DNA of 46,864 nt from Bacteroidia bacterium (GTDB taxonomy: Bacteria > Bacteroidota > Bacteroidia > Flavobacteriales > Flavobacteriaceae): the NCBI GenBank assembly GCA_030427985.1, contig JAUIBH010000023.1:1-46864 (forward strand). Reading direction: 5' to 3'. Both the position numbers and the translations under genes were made by a program. Below, in pieces: positions 26,193-35,230 of this stretch (its first letter is position 1; each line of letters starts with the position of its first letter). The notes beneath the pieces were generated by a model. It searched no databases. It was given only the letters and a program-made list of their open reading frames with translations, and was not told the origin of the DNA.

Positions 26193-27404
26193 ATGTATAC
26201 CAAAAAGTTAGCCCTTTATGGGTTTTTCTTTCTTTTTCTATGTGTTCCTTTTTCTTATTCGCAGGAACTTCAACCTTCAACTTTTGGCAACGGTTTGTTA
26301 AACTTTATGGGCAAAGACAGCACTTGGTCTACAAAGGTAGGGGTAAGAATGCAACTTTTATCCATTTCAAACTGGAGCAAGGATGAGGAAGGGTATGGAA
26401 ATCCAGAACAAAACTTCTTGGTCCGTAGGGCACGACTCAAATTTGATGGTTTTGTTTATTCTCCCAAACTTGTTTACAAAATAGAGCTCGGACTTTCAAA
26501 TCGAGATATTTCAGGAGGGTCGCAGTTCACCAGTAATACGCCCAGATATATTTTGGACGCGGTGGTAAAATGGAACTTTTACCAAAATTTTGTGCTGTGG
26601 TTTGGGCAAACCAAACTTCCAGGAAATATAGAAAGGGTCATTTCATCAGGAAACTTGCAACAAGTAGACCGTTCCTTGCTCAATAGTAGATTTAACATTG
26701 ATAGAGACATGGGGTTTCAGTTAAGACATCATTTCACATTGGGTAAAAAGATGTTGGTACGGGAAAAATTTGCCTTTTCCCAAGGAGAGGGCAGAAATGT
26801 TACCGAAGGTAATCTTGGTGGCCATCAATATACTTCACGGCTTGAATTATTACCATTTGGTAAATTTATCTCAAATGGCGATTACATCGAAGCTGATCTA
26901 AAACGGGAAAAAACCGTAAAGCTAATGCTCGGTGCTACATATGACATTAACAAAGACGCTGTGAAAACCAGAAGCAATATGGGCAACTATATGTTCAATG
27001 ATGTGGGGCTTTACCAAACCGATATATCTACTGTATTTCTGGATTTTATGTTGAAATACAATGGATTCTCATTTATGGGCGAATATGCCCATCGTGATTC
27101 GGACAATCCTGTTGCCCTAAATTCGGATGGTACCGAAACAGGTGATGTGGTACAAGTTGGAAATGGCCTAAATCTGCAGACGGGTTACCTTTTTAAAAAT
27201 AATTGGGAAGTTTCAGGACGGTATACAAATATTAACCTAGATGAAGCGATTACAGGCAAGGGAAATGAACAACAATACACCTTGGGACTTTCAAAGTATA
27301 TAGTAGGACATAAATTAAAAGTGCAAACCGATTTAAGTTATTTAACTTTAGGCAATGGAGGTGATGAGTTAATGTGGCGCTTACAAATGGAGGTTCACCT
27401 CTAA
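26193..27404 (+). CDS. Phosphate-selective porin (OprP/OprO-like)
   Basis: 403 residues from ATG 26193; 12 extra in-frame codons upstream were dropped because the signal peptide (MYTKKLALYGFFFLFLCVPFSYSQ) begins here. The mature part is a beta-barrel with porin O/P features: QNFLVRRARLKFDGFVYSPKLVYKIELGLSNRD, WFGQTKLPGNIERVISSGNLQQVDRSLLN and RDMGFQLRH. OprP-like porins pass phosphate or polyphosphate through the outer membrane. The PiT transporter follows 73 bases downstream, supporting the phosphate role. Confidence 0.87.
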   Translation: MYTKKLALYGFFFLFLCVPFSYSQELQPSTFGNGLLNFMGKDSTWSTKVGVRMQLLSISNWSKDEEGYGNPEQNFLVRRARLKFDGFVYSPKLVYKIELGLSNRDISGGSQFTSNTPRYILDAVVKWNFYQNFVLWFGQTKLPGNIERVISSGNLQQVDRSLLNSRFNIDRDMGFQLRHHFTLGKKMLVREKFAFSQGEGRNVTEGNLGGHQYTSRLELLPFGKFISNGDYIEADLKREKTVKLMLGATYDINKDAVKTRSNMGNYMFNDVGLYQTDISTVFLDFMLKYNGFSFMGEYAHRDSDNPVALNSDGTETGDVVQVGNGLNLQTGYLFKNNWEVSGRYTNINLDEAITGKGNEQQYTLGLSKYIVGHKLKVQTDLSYLTLGNGGDELMWRLQMEVHL

Positions 27405-27413
27405 AAGATAACC

Positions 27414-27430
27414 TTAACATAACTTAGGCA
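27414..27430 (+). promoter_or_regulatory. Candidate Pho-type half-sites ahead of PiT gene
   Basis: TTAACA (27414-27419) and TAGGCA (27425-27430) are 11 bases apart, in the 73-base gap before the transporter. The octamer CTTAACAT (27413-27420) also occurs at 25975 and 26146. Confidence 0.3.
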
Positions 27431-27477
27431 TTGGTCATTATCAAGATATTTGAACAATTTTTTCTGAAGTATTAGCT

Positions 27478-29760
27478 ATGGATAATATTTACCTCGTAAT
27501 AATGGTTGCCCTGGCAGTTTTGGCCATTACAGATTTGGTCGTTGGCGTTAGTAATGATGCCGTAAATTTCCTTAATTCTGCACTGGGATCAAAAGCTATT
27601 TCCTTTAAAACTATAATGGTGGTGGCCAGTATTGGCATTGCTTTGGGTGCCATGTCATCAAGTGGCATGATGGAAGTGGCCCGAAAAGGGATTTTTAACC
27701 CTTCGGAATTCGTTTTTGCGGAAATCATGATCATTTTCATGGCCGTAATGATCACGGATGTACTGCTGTTGGATTTTTTCAATACACTTGGAATGCCTAC
27801 CTCCACTACAGTATCTATCGTTTTTGAACTGTTGGGCGCCGCTGTAGCCATGGCTTTGATCAAAGTTTCCGGCACAGGTGGTGGCATTGAAGCCTTGGGA
27901 AGCTACATTAACACGGGCAAGGCCACAGAAATTATTTTGGGCATCTTGCTCTCCGTGGCCATTGCATTTACCGTTGGTGCCGTGGTGCAATTTGTTTCCA
28001 GGCTTTTGCTTTCTTTCCGATTTAATGAACAACCCAAATGGATAGGTTCCATTTTTGGTGGATTGGCCATAACGGCAATTATTCATTTTATATTGGTAAA
28101 GGGATTAAAAAGTGCCAATTTGTTCAATGGAACGTTAACCGAGCTTGCCTCAACCCAACCCGAGCTTTTCTTATTGGGAAATTTTATCTTTTGGGGCATT
28201 GTTTCGTTGATTCTTACCACCACATTTAAATTTAATATCTATAAGATCATCATTATTTTGGGAACCTTTGCCTTGGCCATGGCCTTTGCGGGGAACGATT
28301 TGGTGAACTTTATTGGTGTGCCCATTGCCGCATGGCAATCTTTTCAAGATTGGCAAGCTTCTGGGGCAGCAGCTTCGGAATATTCCATGGGCGGACTTGC
28401 AGCAGCTGTTCAAACCCCAACGTATTTATTGTTGATTTCTGGGTTGGTAATGATCGTTACCCTTTGGTTATCCACCAAAGCCCGTTATGTCACAGAGACC
28501 GAAATAAACCTGGCCCGTGAAGGAGAGGGAGAAGAGCGTTTTCAACCTAATTTCTTGTCCCGTCAAATAGTAAAATTCTCTATGACGGCTTTTGACAATC
28601 TTTCCAATGTGGCTCCAAAGGCCATAACAAAAAGGGTTTCTTCAAGACTCACCAAGCCCAACCAATATGTTCCAAAAGGCAAAGTGCAGGACATGCCCGC
28701 TTTTGATATGGTAAGAGCTTCCGTAAATCTTATGGTGGCCAGTGTCCTTATTTCTGTGGCCACTTCCATGAAATTGCCATTGTCAACTACATACGTAACG
28801 TTTATGGTAGCTATGGGAAGTTCGTTGGCAGATAGGGCCTGGGGCTCTGAGAGTGCCGTATATCGGGTGGCCGGAGTGCTCAATGTAATTGGCGGATGGT
28901 TTTTTACCGCCATTTCCGCTTTTGTGGCGGCTGCCACTATTGCCTATTTGCTTCATATAGGAGGCTTTATTGCGCTTGTGGTCCTTTTGGTCTTTGCCGG
29001 GATTCTTTTAGTGAGAAATTATTTGAGCCATACCCGTAAAAAAGTAGAAAATAAGGTCGAGGACATCTTAAGAAAGGCCGAGAGCAGCTCCATACAAGGA
29101 GTGATTGAAGAAAGTGCCACCAATATTGCCAGCGTGGTGAAAAGAAGCAACAAGATCTACACAGGAGCCATTAACGGTTTGGCCAAGCACGATCTGGAAG
29201 CATTGAAAAAGAACAACAAGGGAATTAAAAAGTTATCCAAAGAAGTGGATGGACTTAAAAACAACCTGTATTACTTCATTAAAAACTTGGATGAATCCAG
29301 TGTGGGTGGAGCCAGTAATTTTTACATTACCTTGCTGGGTGTGCTTCAGGATTTTACCCAATCGCTGGAATATATTTCCAAAGTAAGCTACACCCATGTA
29401 CGCAACAATCACAAAAAGTTGAAGTACAATCAAATTAAAGAGCTTAAGGATCTAGACCACCATTTAGAAGGTCTGTTTGCCAAGACCACGGAAACCTTCA
29501 GTAATAAATCCTTTGAAAATATTGCCAGTATCTTAAGTGAAAAGGATCACTATTTTGACTTGATTTCTGACAAAGTGGAAAAACAGGTGGCCCGTACAAG
29601 AACTGAGGAGACCAGTCCAAAGAACACCACCTTGTACTTTTCACTGCTTACGGAGAGCAAGGATATGGTAAAAGCCACCATAAAGCTATTAGATCTTTAT
29701 TATTCTGAACACGACAGCACTGTGGAGCCTGCTCGCATAGAAAAACCGGAAGACAAATAA
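27478..29760 (+). CDS. Inorganic phosphate transporter, PiT family, with PhoU-like C-terminus
   Basis: 760 residues. Two PiT repeats with their signatures: GVSNDAVNFLNSALGSKAI (about 23-41) and AFAGNDLVNFIGVPIAAWQ (about 268-286), plus MPTSTTVSIVFELLGAAVA and KLPLSTTYVTFMVAMGSSLADRAWG. About 12 hydrophobic segments to residue about 515, then a cytoplasmic helical tail (about 520-745) like the PhoU/DUF47 domain. Takes up phosphate with protons or sodium. Pairs with the porin upstream. Longer than E. coli PitA (about 500), the difference being the tail. Confidence 0.92.
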   Translation: MDNIYLVIMVALAVLAITDLVVGVSNDAVNFLNSALGSKAISFKTIMVVASIGIALGAMSSSGMMEVARKGIFNPSEFVFAEIMIIFMAVMITDVLLLDFFNTLGMPTSTTVSIVFELLGAAVAMALIKVSGTGGGIEALGSYINTGKATEIILGILLSVAIAFTVGAVVQFVSRLLLSFRFNEQPKWIGSIFGGLAITAIIHFILVKGLKSANLFNGTLTELASTQPELFLLGNFIFWGIVSLILTTTFKFNIYKIIIILGTFALAMAFAGNDLVNFIGVPIAAWQSFQDWQASGAAASEYSMGGLAAAVQTPTYLLLISGLVMIVTLWLSTKARYVTETEINLAREGEGEERFQPNFLSRQIVKFSMTAFDNLSNVAPKAITKRVSSRLTKPNQYVPKGKVQDMPAFDMVRASVNLMVASVLISVATSMKLPLSTTYVTFMVAMGSSLADRAWGSESAVYRVAGVLNVIGGWFFTAISAFVAAATIAYLLHIGGFIALVVLLVFAGILLVRNYLSHTRKKVENKVEDILRKAESSSIQGVIEESATNIASVVKRSNKIYTGAINGLAKHDLEALKKNNKGIKKLSKEVDGLKNNLYYFIKNLDESSVGGASNFYITLLGVLQDFTQSLEYISKVSYTHVRNNHKKLKYNQIKELKDLDHHLEGLFAKTTETFSNKSFENIASILSEKDHYFDLISDKVEKQVARTRTEETSPKNTTLYFSLLTESKDMVKATIKLLDLYYSEHDSTVEPARIEKPEDK

Positions 29761-29766
29761 ATCGCT

Positions 29767-29774
29767 TACTTTTG
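29767..29774 (+). promoter_or_regulatory. Promoter -7 element of LolA-like gene
   Basis: TACTTTTG, exact TAnnTTTG match, ending 5 bases before the ATG at 29780. A near-leaderless message is expected. Confidence 0.55.
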
Positions 29775-29779
29775 TTTTT

Positions 29780-30487
29780 ATGCGCTATTTAGTTCTATTC
29801 ATGGCACTGTGCCTTGGCAACATTTCACTGGCTCAGGACATTACCGCCGAACAGCTTTTGGACAAGACCATTGCGTTTCATGACCCCAATGGCAATTGGA
29901 AGACCTTTGATGGATCATTCAAGGTACTCATGAAAAGTCCCAGCTCCAGTGATCGATTGAGCACAATAACACTCAACGCTCCAAAACAACAATTTAGTCT
30001 CGAGGTAGAAAAGGATGATGATTCTTATGGATATCACTTTGAAAAAGGAAATTGTACCGCTTTTCTTAATGGTTCCACTGAAATTAGTGAGGAGGACAAA
30101 AAAGCCTACAGACTTACTTGCGAACGTGGTGTAACCATGAAAAACTACTACACCTACCTTTATGGGCTTCCCATGAAACTCAAGGATCCTGGCACCCTTT
30201 TAGACGATGTGGTGCAAATGAAAACCTTTAAAGGCAAGGAATATTTGGTGTTGAAGGTCACCTATGAAAAAGGTGTAGGCAGCGATGTGTGGTATTTCTA
30301 TTTTGACCCGAAAACCTACGCCATGGAAGTGTATCAATTTTACCATGATGAAAGCAAAAATGATGGGGAATACATCCTTTTGGAAGACTTGGAGGACATC
30401 AACGGCATACAAATGCCTAAAACACGAGCATGGTATCTAAACAAGGACAACAAATATCTGGGAACCGATATTTTGACCAAGTCTTAG
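29780..30487 (+). CDS. Secreted LolA-like / DUF6503-type protein
   Basis: 235 residues with a signal peptide (about 1-18, ending SLAQ). The mature part starts ITAEQLLDKTIAFHDPNGNWKTFDGSF and consists of alternating strands (VLMKSP, YLVLKVTYEKGVGSDVWYFYFDPKTYAMEVYQFYH, GIQMPKTRAWYL), the half-barrel pattern of the LolA/LolB lipoprotein-carrier fold. A role in moving lipids or lipoproteins is possible; the protein may belong to the uncharacterised DUF6503 group. Convergent with nadD, 14 bases apart. Confidence 0.7.
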   Translation: MRYLVLFMALCLGNISLAQDITAEQLLDKTIAFHDPNGNWKTFDGSFKVLMKSPSSSDRLSTITLNAPKQQFSLEVEKDDDSYGYHFEKGNCTAFLNGSTEISEEDKKAYRLTCERGVTMKNYYTYLYGLPMKLKDPGTLLDDVVQMKTFKGKEYLVLKVTYEKGVGSDVWYFYFDPKTYAMEVYQFYHDESKNDGEYILLEDLEDINGIQMPKTRAWYLNKDNKYLGTDILTKS

Positions 30488-30501
30488 TCAAAAGAACTTA
30501 C

Positions 30502-31086
30502 CTACCTGTAAAAATTCATTTCATCCATGTATTTCCAAACGGTGTAGGGCAATAATGGCCTTACAATTTTCCCCTTTTTATGTTCCCTGCGAATAAAGGT
30601 GGAGGAAATCTCCATAATAGGTGCGTTTACCTTGGTAATCTTTGGATGGTCCTCAAACTGATGTTCTATCTTTCCTTCCGAAATTCTGGGATACACATAA
30701 ATGGAATAATGCTCCAAAATGGTCTCATAGTTTTTCCATTTGTGAAAGCTTTTCAGGTTATCCTCTCCCATAATCAGTGAAAATTGATGGTCTTTCCCGT
30801 AGTTCTCATCCAAGTGCACCAGCGTATTTATGGTATAATTGGGCTGTGGCAAATCAAACTCAATCTTGCTAGGTTTTAATTTGGGATACTCCTGTACCGC
30901 CTCATACACCATTTGGTAACGGTGATGGTCATCCAACAAGGATTGCTTGGTCTTGAACGGACTTTGTGGGGTAATCACAAACCAAACCTCATCTAAATCT
31001 GAAAACTCCACCAGATGGTTCGCTATCACCAAATGGCCAATATGAATAGGGTTGAATGTTCCAAAGAAGAGCCCTACCTTTTTCAT
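30502..31086 (-). CDS. nadD: Nicotinate-nucleotide adenylyltransferase
   Basis: 194 residues from ATG 31086. GTFNPIHIGHL (9-19) carries the (H/T)xGH nucleotidyl-transfer motif, and ISSTFIRR near the C-terminus is the matching ATP-site motif. Joins nicotinate mononucleotide with ATP to form deamido-NAD in NAD synthesis. A 20-codon in-frame extension over the end of gmk was rejected. Third gene of yicC-gmk-nadD, starting 4 bases after gmk ends. Confidence 0.94.
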   Translation of the reverse strand: MKKVGLFFGTFNPIHIGHLVIANHLVEFSDLDEVWFVITPQSPFKTKQSLLDDHHRYQMVYEAVQEYPKLKPSKIEFDLPQPNYTINTLVHLDENYGKDHQFSLIMGEDNLKSFHKWKNYETILEHYSIYVYPRISEGKIEHQFEDHPKITKVNAPIMEISSTFIRREHKKGKIVRPLLPYTVWKYMDEMNFYR

Positions 31087-31090
31087 GGTG

Positions 31091-31690
31091 CTAATCTTCT
31101 TTTGAATCTGGGGTTTTTGCGCCCACAAAATCGGCCACCAAAGCATGTGCTTCTTTCAAGGCTACATCCAAATCATAGTTTTTAATGATTTTATCGAACT
31201 GGGGGGCCGTGGCCAATTCCACGGAGGCTTTCGCTATTCGCATATTGATTTTATCGTCGCTTTCTGTGCTTCGCTTTTTGAGTCTGATCTTGAGTTCGTC
31301 CACACTGGGCGGCTTCACAAAAACGGCCAAAGTCTCTTCTGGAAATTTCTTTTTTATTCGAAGTCCGCCTGAAACATCAATATCAAAAATGACATTTTTC
31401 CCTTCAGCCCAAAGACGTTCCACTTCAGTCTTCAAAGTGCCATAAAAATTATCGCGATAGACTTCTTCCCATTCTAGAAAATCGCCTTGTTTAATGTGCC
31501 TTTTAAATTCAGAAATGGACATGAAATAATAATTCTCACCATGTTTCTCCTTACCTCTTCGGGGTCGGGAAGTAGCTGAAATAGAAAAGGCCAAGTTCAA
31601 TTCGGGCTGGTCCAACAAATACTTGACGATGGTAGTTTTTCCACTACCCGAGGGTGCTGAAAAAATAATAAGTTTACCACCTTTTGTCAT
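31091..31690 (-). CDS. gmk: Guanylate kinase
   Basis: 199 residues. P-loop SAPSGSGKTT (11-20), GMP-binding SATSRPRRGKEKHGENYYF, and lid-region RLKKRSTESDDKINMRI. Phosphorylates GMP to GDP in nucleotide synthesis. The ATG overlaps the yicC stop by 4 bases, and nadD follows at 4 bases, the usual flavobacterial order. Confidence 0.96.
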   Translation of the reverse strand: MTKGGKLIIFSAPSGSGKTTIVKYLLDQPELNLAFSISATSRPRRGKEKHGENYYFMSISEFKRHIKQGDFLEWEEVYRDNFYGTLKTEVERLWAEGKNVIFDIDVSGGLRIKKKFPEETLAVFVKPPSVDELKIRLKKRSTESDDKINMRIAKASVELATAPQFDKIIKNYDLDVALKEAHALVADFVGAKTPDSKED

Positions 31691-32544
31691 AGTACATTAA
31701 GCATTTGTTCCTTGATTTTTTCCAATTCATCCTTCATTTGCACCACCAATTGCTGCATGGGTGCATAATTGGCCTTAGAGCCAATGGTATTGATTTCCCT
31801 TCCTATTTCTTGGGCGATGAATCCCAACTTTTTTCCATTGGAGTCGTCGGATTTCAAAGTAGTTTCAAAATAATTTAAATGATTGGCCAAGCGTACTTTC
31901 TCTTCGGTAACATCGTATTTTTCTAAATAGTAAATGAGTTCTTGCTCAAAACGGTTTGCGTCCAATTCAACCTTAAGGTCTGCCACAGCCCTTTCCAAAC
32001 GCTCACGAACGGTTCCCAATCGCTCGGGGTCCATAGCATTGACCTCCTCAAGTAGTGATGTTAAATTTTTGATGCGTTCCACAAAATCCTGCTCCAGCAC
32101 CTTGCCTTCTTCGCTTCTAAATGAATTGATTTCAGAAAGCGCTTGTTTCATGGCCTCCTTTATGGCCTCATACTCGGTTTCATCAATATCGTTTTTATCC
32201 GTTTTAAGGGTGTCTGGCATCCGCAATGCCAATTCAAGTAACTTTATATCATCACCCTTAGCAATTTGCGCCAATTGGTCCATATAATTTTTAACCACAC
32301 CCTTATTGACCTCGGCCGTGGTTTCTTCTCCGGTAATCTCAACATAAAGTCCCAAATCCACCTTTCCACGTACAAGCACATCAGCTATCATCTTACGGAG
32401 CTCTAATTCCTTTTCACGATACGATTGTGGAATTCTGGCATTGATGTCCAAACTCTTACTATTGAGCGATTTGAGTTCTACAGTAATTTTCTTGGATGGA
32501 AGCTGGGCCACATGCTTCCCAAAACCTGTCATGGACTGAATCAT
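31687..32544 (-). CDS. YicC/YloC-family endoribonuclease
   Basis: 285 residues. N-terminus MIQSMTGFGKH and mid-region ELKSLNSKSLDINARIP are the family signature; the C-terminal DUF1732 region contains KKLGFIAQEIGREINTIGSKA. Members are endoribonucleases acting in RNA turnover. First gene of the yicC-gmk-nadD unit. On the minus strand TACCTTTG (32571-32564) is an exact -7 element, 19 bases before the ATG. Confidence 0.93.
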   Translation of the reverse strand: MIQSMTGFGKHVAQLPSKKITVELKSLNSKSLDINARIPQSYREKELELRKMIADVLVRGKVDLGLYVEITGEETTAEVNKGVVKNYMDQLAQIAKGDDIKLLELALRMPDTLKTDKNDIDETEYEAIKEAMKQALSEINSFRSEEGKVLEQDFVERIKNLTSLLEEVNAMDPERLGTVRERLERAVADLKVELDANRFEQELIYYLEKYDVTEEKVRLANHLNYFETTLKSDDSNGKKLGFIAQEIGREINTIGSKANYAPMQQLVVQMKDELEKIKEQMLNVL

Positions 32545-32628
32545 ATAGAAATGTATATTTCGCCAAAGGTAACCAAAATAGCTTTTGGCCCCTTGACCTT
32601 CATGAAAGTGGGTTTAGGTAACAAAAAA

Positions 32629-33387
32629 TTAATCCAACTCTCTTACCCAAATGTTTCTGTAGCTCACCCGGCTGTTATCGCCATGGTCCTGAAGCCGAAG
32701 CGGGCCTTTGCCATGCACCGGATTTTTTGGCCAACCAATATAAGGGGTTGTTCCCTTAATTTCTACATGATCTTGGATAAGTACACCATTATGAATCACC
32801 GTAAGCGTTCCTGATTTTACTTTCTGACCTTTCTCAAAAACAGGTTGATGGTAAATAATATCGTAAGTGTTCCAATTTCCAGTTGGTACGGAGGCCATGG
32901 CCAATGGGGTGTGTTGTTTGTAAATAGATCCCACCTGTCCGTTCACGTAGGTGTCGTTATTGTTATTGTCCAACACCTGCACTTCGTACAATCCGGAAAG
33001 AAAAATGCCGCTATTGCCCCTACTTTGATTTTCACCTTGTATTTCTGCGGGGGATTTCCATTCAATATGGAGCTGTATATTTCCAAAATTTTGTTTGGTC
33101 TGTATGTCTCCGGTTCTGTTTTTTACCGTCATGCTACCATCCTTGTTCACCATCCATTTGGCCGCAGTGCTATCGGCAGCACTAATCCAGTTATCCAAGT
33201 TACTGCCATCGAAAAGAACAATGGCATCACTGGGCGGTGCCCCATCCTTTCCAGGAGTTACAACAGGTACAACAGGCTCATAGAACTCGGTTTGTTCCGG
33301 TTTGGTGGGCTCCTCTTCTAGTTGGGCAAAACTGTTTGTGGCGATAAGCACCAACAAAACCAATAGAATACTTCTTAGTTTTTGCAT
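32629..33387 (-). CDS. Secreted DUF1080 (3-keto-glycoside hydrolase-like) protein B
   Basis: 252 residues with an ordinary signal peptide (about 1-21, ending NSFAQ). A concanavalin-like jelly roll of the DUF1080 family (PF06439): AIVLFDGSNLDNW, GNIQLHIEWKSP, SRGNSGIFLSGLYEVQVLDN, GSIYKQ, NWNTYDIIY and LRLQDHGDNSRVSYRNIWVREL. Members cleave 3-keto-glycosides made by C3 oxidation; the exact substrate is unknown. One base after the stop of protein A, last of a three-gene operon (34150 gene, A, B). Differs from A in having no lipobox, so it would be soluble in the periplasm. Confidence 0.87.
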   Translation of the reverse strand: MQKLRSILLVLLVLIATNSFAQLEEEPTKPEQTEFYEPVVPVVTPGKDGAPPSDAIVLFDGSNLDNWISAADSTAAKWMVNKDGSMTVKNRTGDIQTKQNFGNIQLHIEWKSPAEIQGENQSRGNSGIFLSGLYEVQVLDNNNNDTYVNGQVGSIYKQHTPLAMASVPTGNWNTYDIIYHQPVFEKGQKVKSGTLTVIHNGVLIQDHVEIKGTTPYIGWPKNPVHGKGPLRLQDHGDNSRVSYRNIWVRELD

Positions 33388-33388
33388 C

Positions 33389-34153
33389 TTATAACTCTTT
33401 AATCTTAATATTTCTGTAACCGATTACAATGGGTTCCCCATGGTGTTGCAATGCGATTTTTCCTGTTTTGAATTCACCAAAACCTTCCCAATCGGCAAAC
33501 TTGGACTTGGAGACCATTTCTTTCCAAGCTTCTCCATTTACAGGAAATTCAGCAACTGTGTTGTCGTTTAAAACTACACTGCCCTCGTTGGTTTCATGGT
33601 TTATGGCAATCACCATACGATTCCACTCCCCAACTGGTTTTACGGCAGTCGAATCCGTAGGAATCATATCGTACAAGGCCCCTGCCTGGCGGGTTGGACC
33701 ATTTTTTCCATCGGGGTGACCAATATTGTCCAATACTTGGATTTCGGGCCCAGTACTATACGGCTCACCATATTTTTCATCTTCCACCACACCCCACATA
33801 ACGCCACTGTTGGCACCTTCGGTCACCATCCATTCCAAGGATAGCACAAAGTTGGTGTATTCCTTATCGGTGACAAGGTTATAGTGCTTCCCTTCTGACT
33901 CATCCAAGGAAGGATCAAAAATCATGGCACCATCCTCCAATTTCCAAGGTGCACCTACTTCTTCGCCATTGTAAATGTGCCAGCCATCAAAAGATGAACC
34001 ATCAAACAAAACGGTCCACTCCTCTTCTGGAGGTACGGGAGCAGCTTCGCTTTCAACACCAGCCATTGGATCTGAATCAACTTCTTGGTTTTTCTCTTTT
34101 CCTTTGCAACCCAAGACCATGACCGCCAAAAGAATTCCTATGGCTATTCTCAT
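33389..34153 (-). CDS. Lipoprotein DUF1080 (3-keto-glycoside hydrolase-like) protein A
   Basis: 254 residues. Lipoprotein signal with lipobox VLGC (Cys16), then an acidic linker to about 45. DUF1080 domain: WTVLFDGSSFDGW, FVLSLEWMVTEGANSGVMWG, GPEIQVLDNIGHPDGK, AGALYDMIP, GEWNRMVIAI and IALQHHGEPIVIGYRNIKIKEL. Related to protein B but clearly diverged, so probably different substrates. The ATG overlaps the stop of the upstream isomerase by 4 bases. Confidence 0.88.
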   Translation of the reverse strand: MRIAIGILLAVMVLGCKGKEKNQEVDSDPMAGVESEAAPVPPEEEWTVLFDGSSFDGWHIYNGEEVGAPWKLEDGAMIFDPSLDESEGKHYNLVTDKEYTNFVLSLEWMVTEGANSGVMWGVVEDEKYGEPYSTGPEIQVLDNIGHPDGKNGPTRQAGALYDMIPTDSTAVKPVGEWNRMVIAINHETNEGSVVLNDNTVAEFPVNGEAWKEMVSKSKFADWEGFGEFKTGKIALQHHGEPIVIGYRNIKIKEL

Positions 34154-35202
34154 AATCCTAAGATGTTTTTAAGTTTTTGCGTATCAATATCGGCTCCTGC
34201 AAAATCATCGAAGGTTTTTTGGGTAGCCTCGATAATGTGATCTTGAATGAACTTAGCGCCTTCACGAGCCCCTTGTTCTGGACTTTTGATGCAGCATTCC
34301 CATTCCATTACGGCCCAAACATCGCATCCGTATTGGGTTAATTTGGAAAAAATGGTCTTAAAATCGATTTGGCCATCGCCCAACGAACGGTAACGTCCTG
34401 CTCTGTCTCCCCAATCGTTATACCCTCCGAAAGCACCTTTTTTCCCGGTAGGATTAAATTCGGAATCCTTTACGTGGAACGACTTGATAAACTCGTGGTA
34501 AAAATCGATATACTCAATGTAATCCAATTGTTGTAGCACAAAATGACTTGGATCGTACAGAATGTTTACCCTTTTGTGGTTGCCTGTGGCTTTTAGAAAG
34601 CGCTCAAAAGTATCACCATCATGAAGGTCTTCACCTGGGTGAATTTCGTAGCAAACATCCACGCCTTCTTCATCAAAATGGTTTAGTATGGGCATCCATC
34701 TTTTGGCCAATTCCTCAAAACCCAATTCTACCAAACCAGGTGGCCGCTGTGGCCAAGGGTGCATGGTATGCCAAAGCAAGGCTCCAGAGAATGTGGCATG
34801 GGCATTCAATCCCAATCTTCTACTGGCCGTTGCTGCTTTTTTTACGGTATCAATGGCCCACTCGGTGCGTTGCTTAGGTTTTCCATGAAGTGCTTCCGGC
34901 GCAAAATTGTCGAACATAATGTCATAGGCAGGGTGAACCGCCACCAATTGTCCCTGCAAGTGGGTAGACAATTCCGTTATCTCAAGGCCATAGGAGTTTA
35001 TTTTCCCCTTGAGCTCATCACAGTAATCCTGACTTTCGGCGGCTTTGTCCAAGTCAATCAGGAAGGATTCCCATGTTGGTATTTGAATTCCTTTATAGCC
35101 TAGGCTTGATGCCCATTTGCATAATCCATCCAAAGAATTGAACGGTGGTTGACTGTCTACAAATTGTGCTAAAAATACAGCCGGTCCTTTGATAGTTTTC
35201 AT
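34150..35202 (-). CDS. Cytoplasmic TIM-barrel sugar isomerase/epimerase
   Basis: 350 residues, AP-endonuclease-2/xylose-isomerase-like fold, no signal peptide. Metal ligands of the family are visible: Glu in VCYEIHPGE, Asp and His in ILYDPSHF, His in KSFHVKD, and Glu in AVMEWECC. Relatives such as YcjR, IolE and IolI isomerise or epimerise keto-sugars or inosose. With DUF1080 proteins and a Gfo/Idh/MocA enzyme nearby, a 3-keto-sugar isomerase is the favoured reading. First gene of the operon; a 14-bp palindrome lies 28 bases upstream. Confidence 0.88.
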   Translation of the reverse strand: MKTIKGPAVFLAQFVDSQPPFNSLDGLCKWASSLGYKGIQIPTWESFLIDLDKAAESQDYCDELKGKINSYGLEITELSTHLQGQLVAVHPAYDIMFDNFAPEALHGKPKQRTEWAIDTVKKAATASRRLGLNAHATFSGALLWHTMHPWPQRPPGLVELGFEELAKRWMPILNHFDEEGVDVCYEIHPGEDLHDGDTFERFLKATGNHKRVNILYDPSHFVLQQLDYIEYIDFYHEFIKSFHVKDSEFNPTGKKGAFGGYNDWGDRAGRYRSLGDGQIDFKTIFSKLTQYGCDVWAVMEWECCIKSPEQGAREGAKFIQDHIIEATQKTFDDFAGADIDTQKLKNILGL

Positions 35203-35230
35203 TTAATTTGGTTTTATGAATCGACAAATC

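Noticed and set aside
30502..31146. Longer nadD start at 31146
   Set aside because: The added residues overlap the end of gmk and precede the conserved MKKVGLFFGTFNPIH start.
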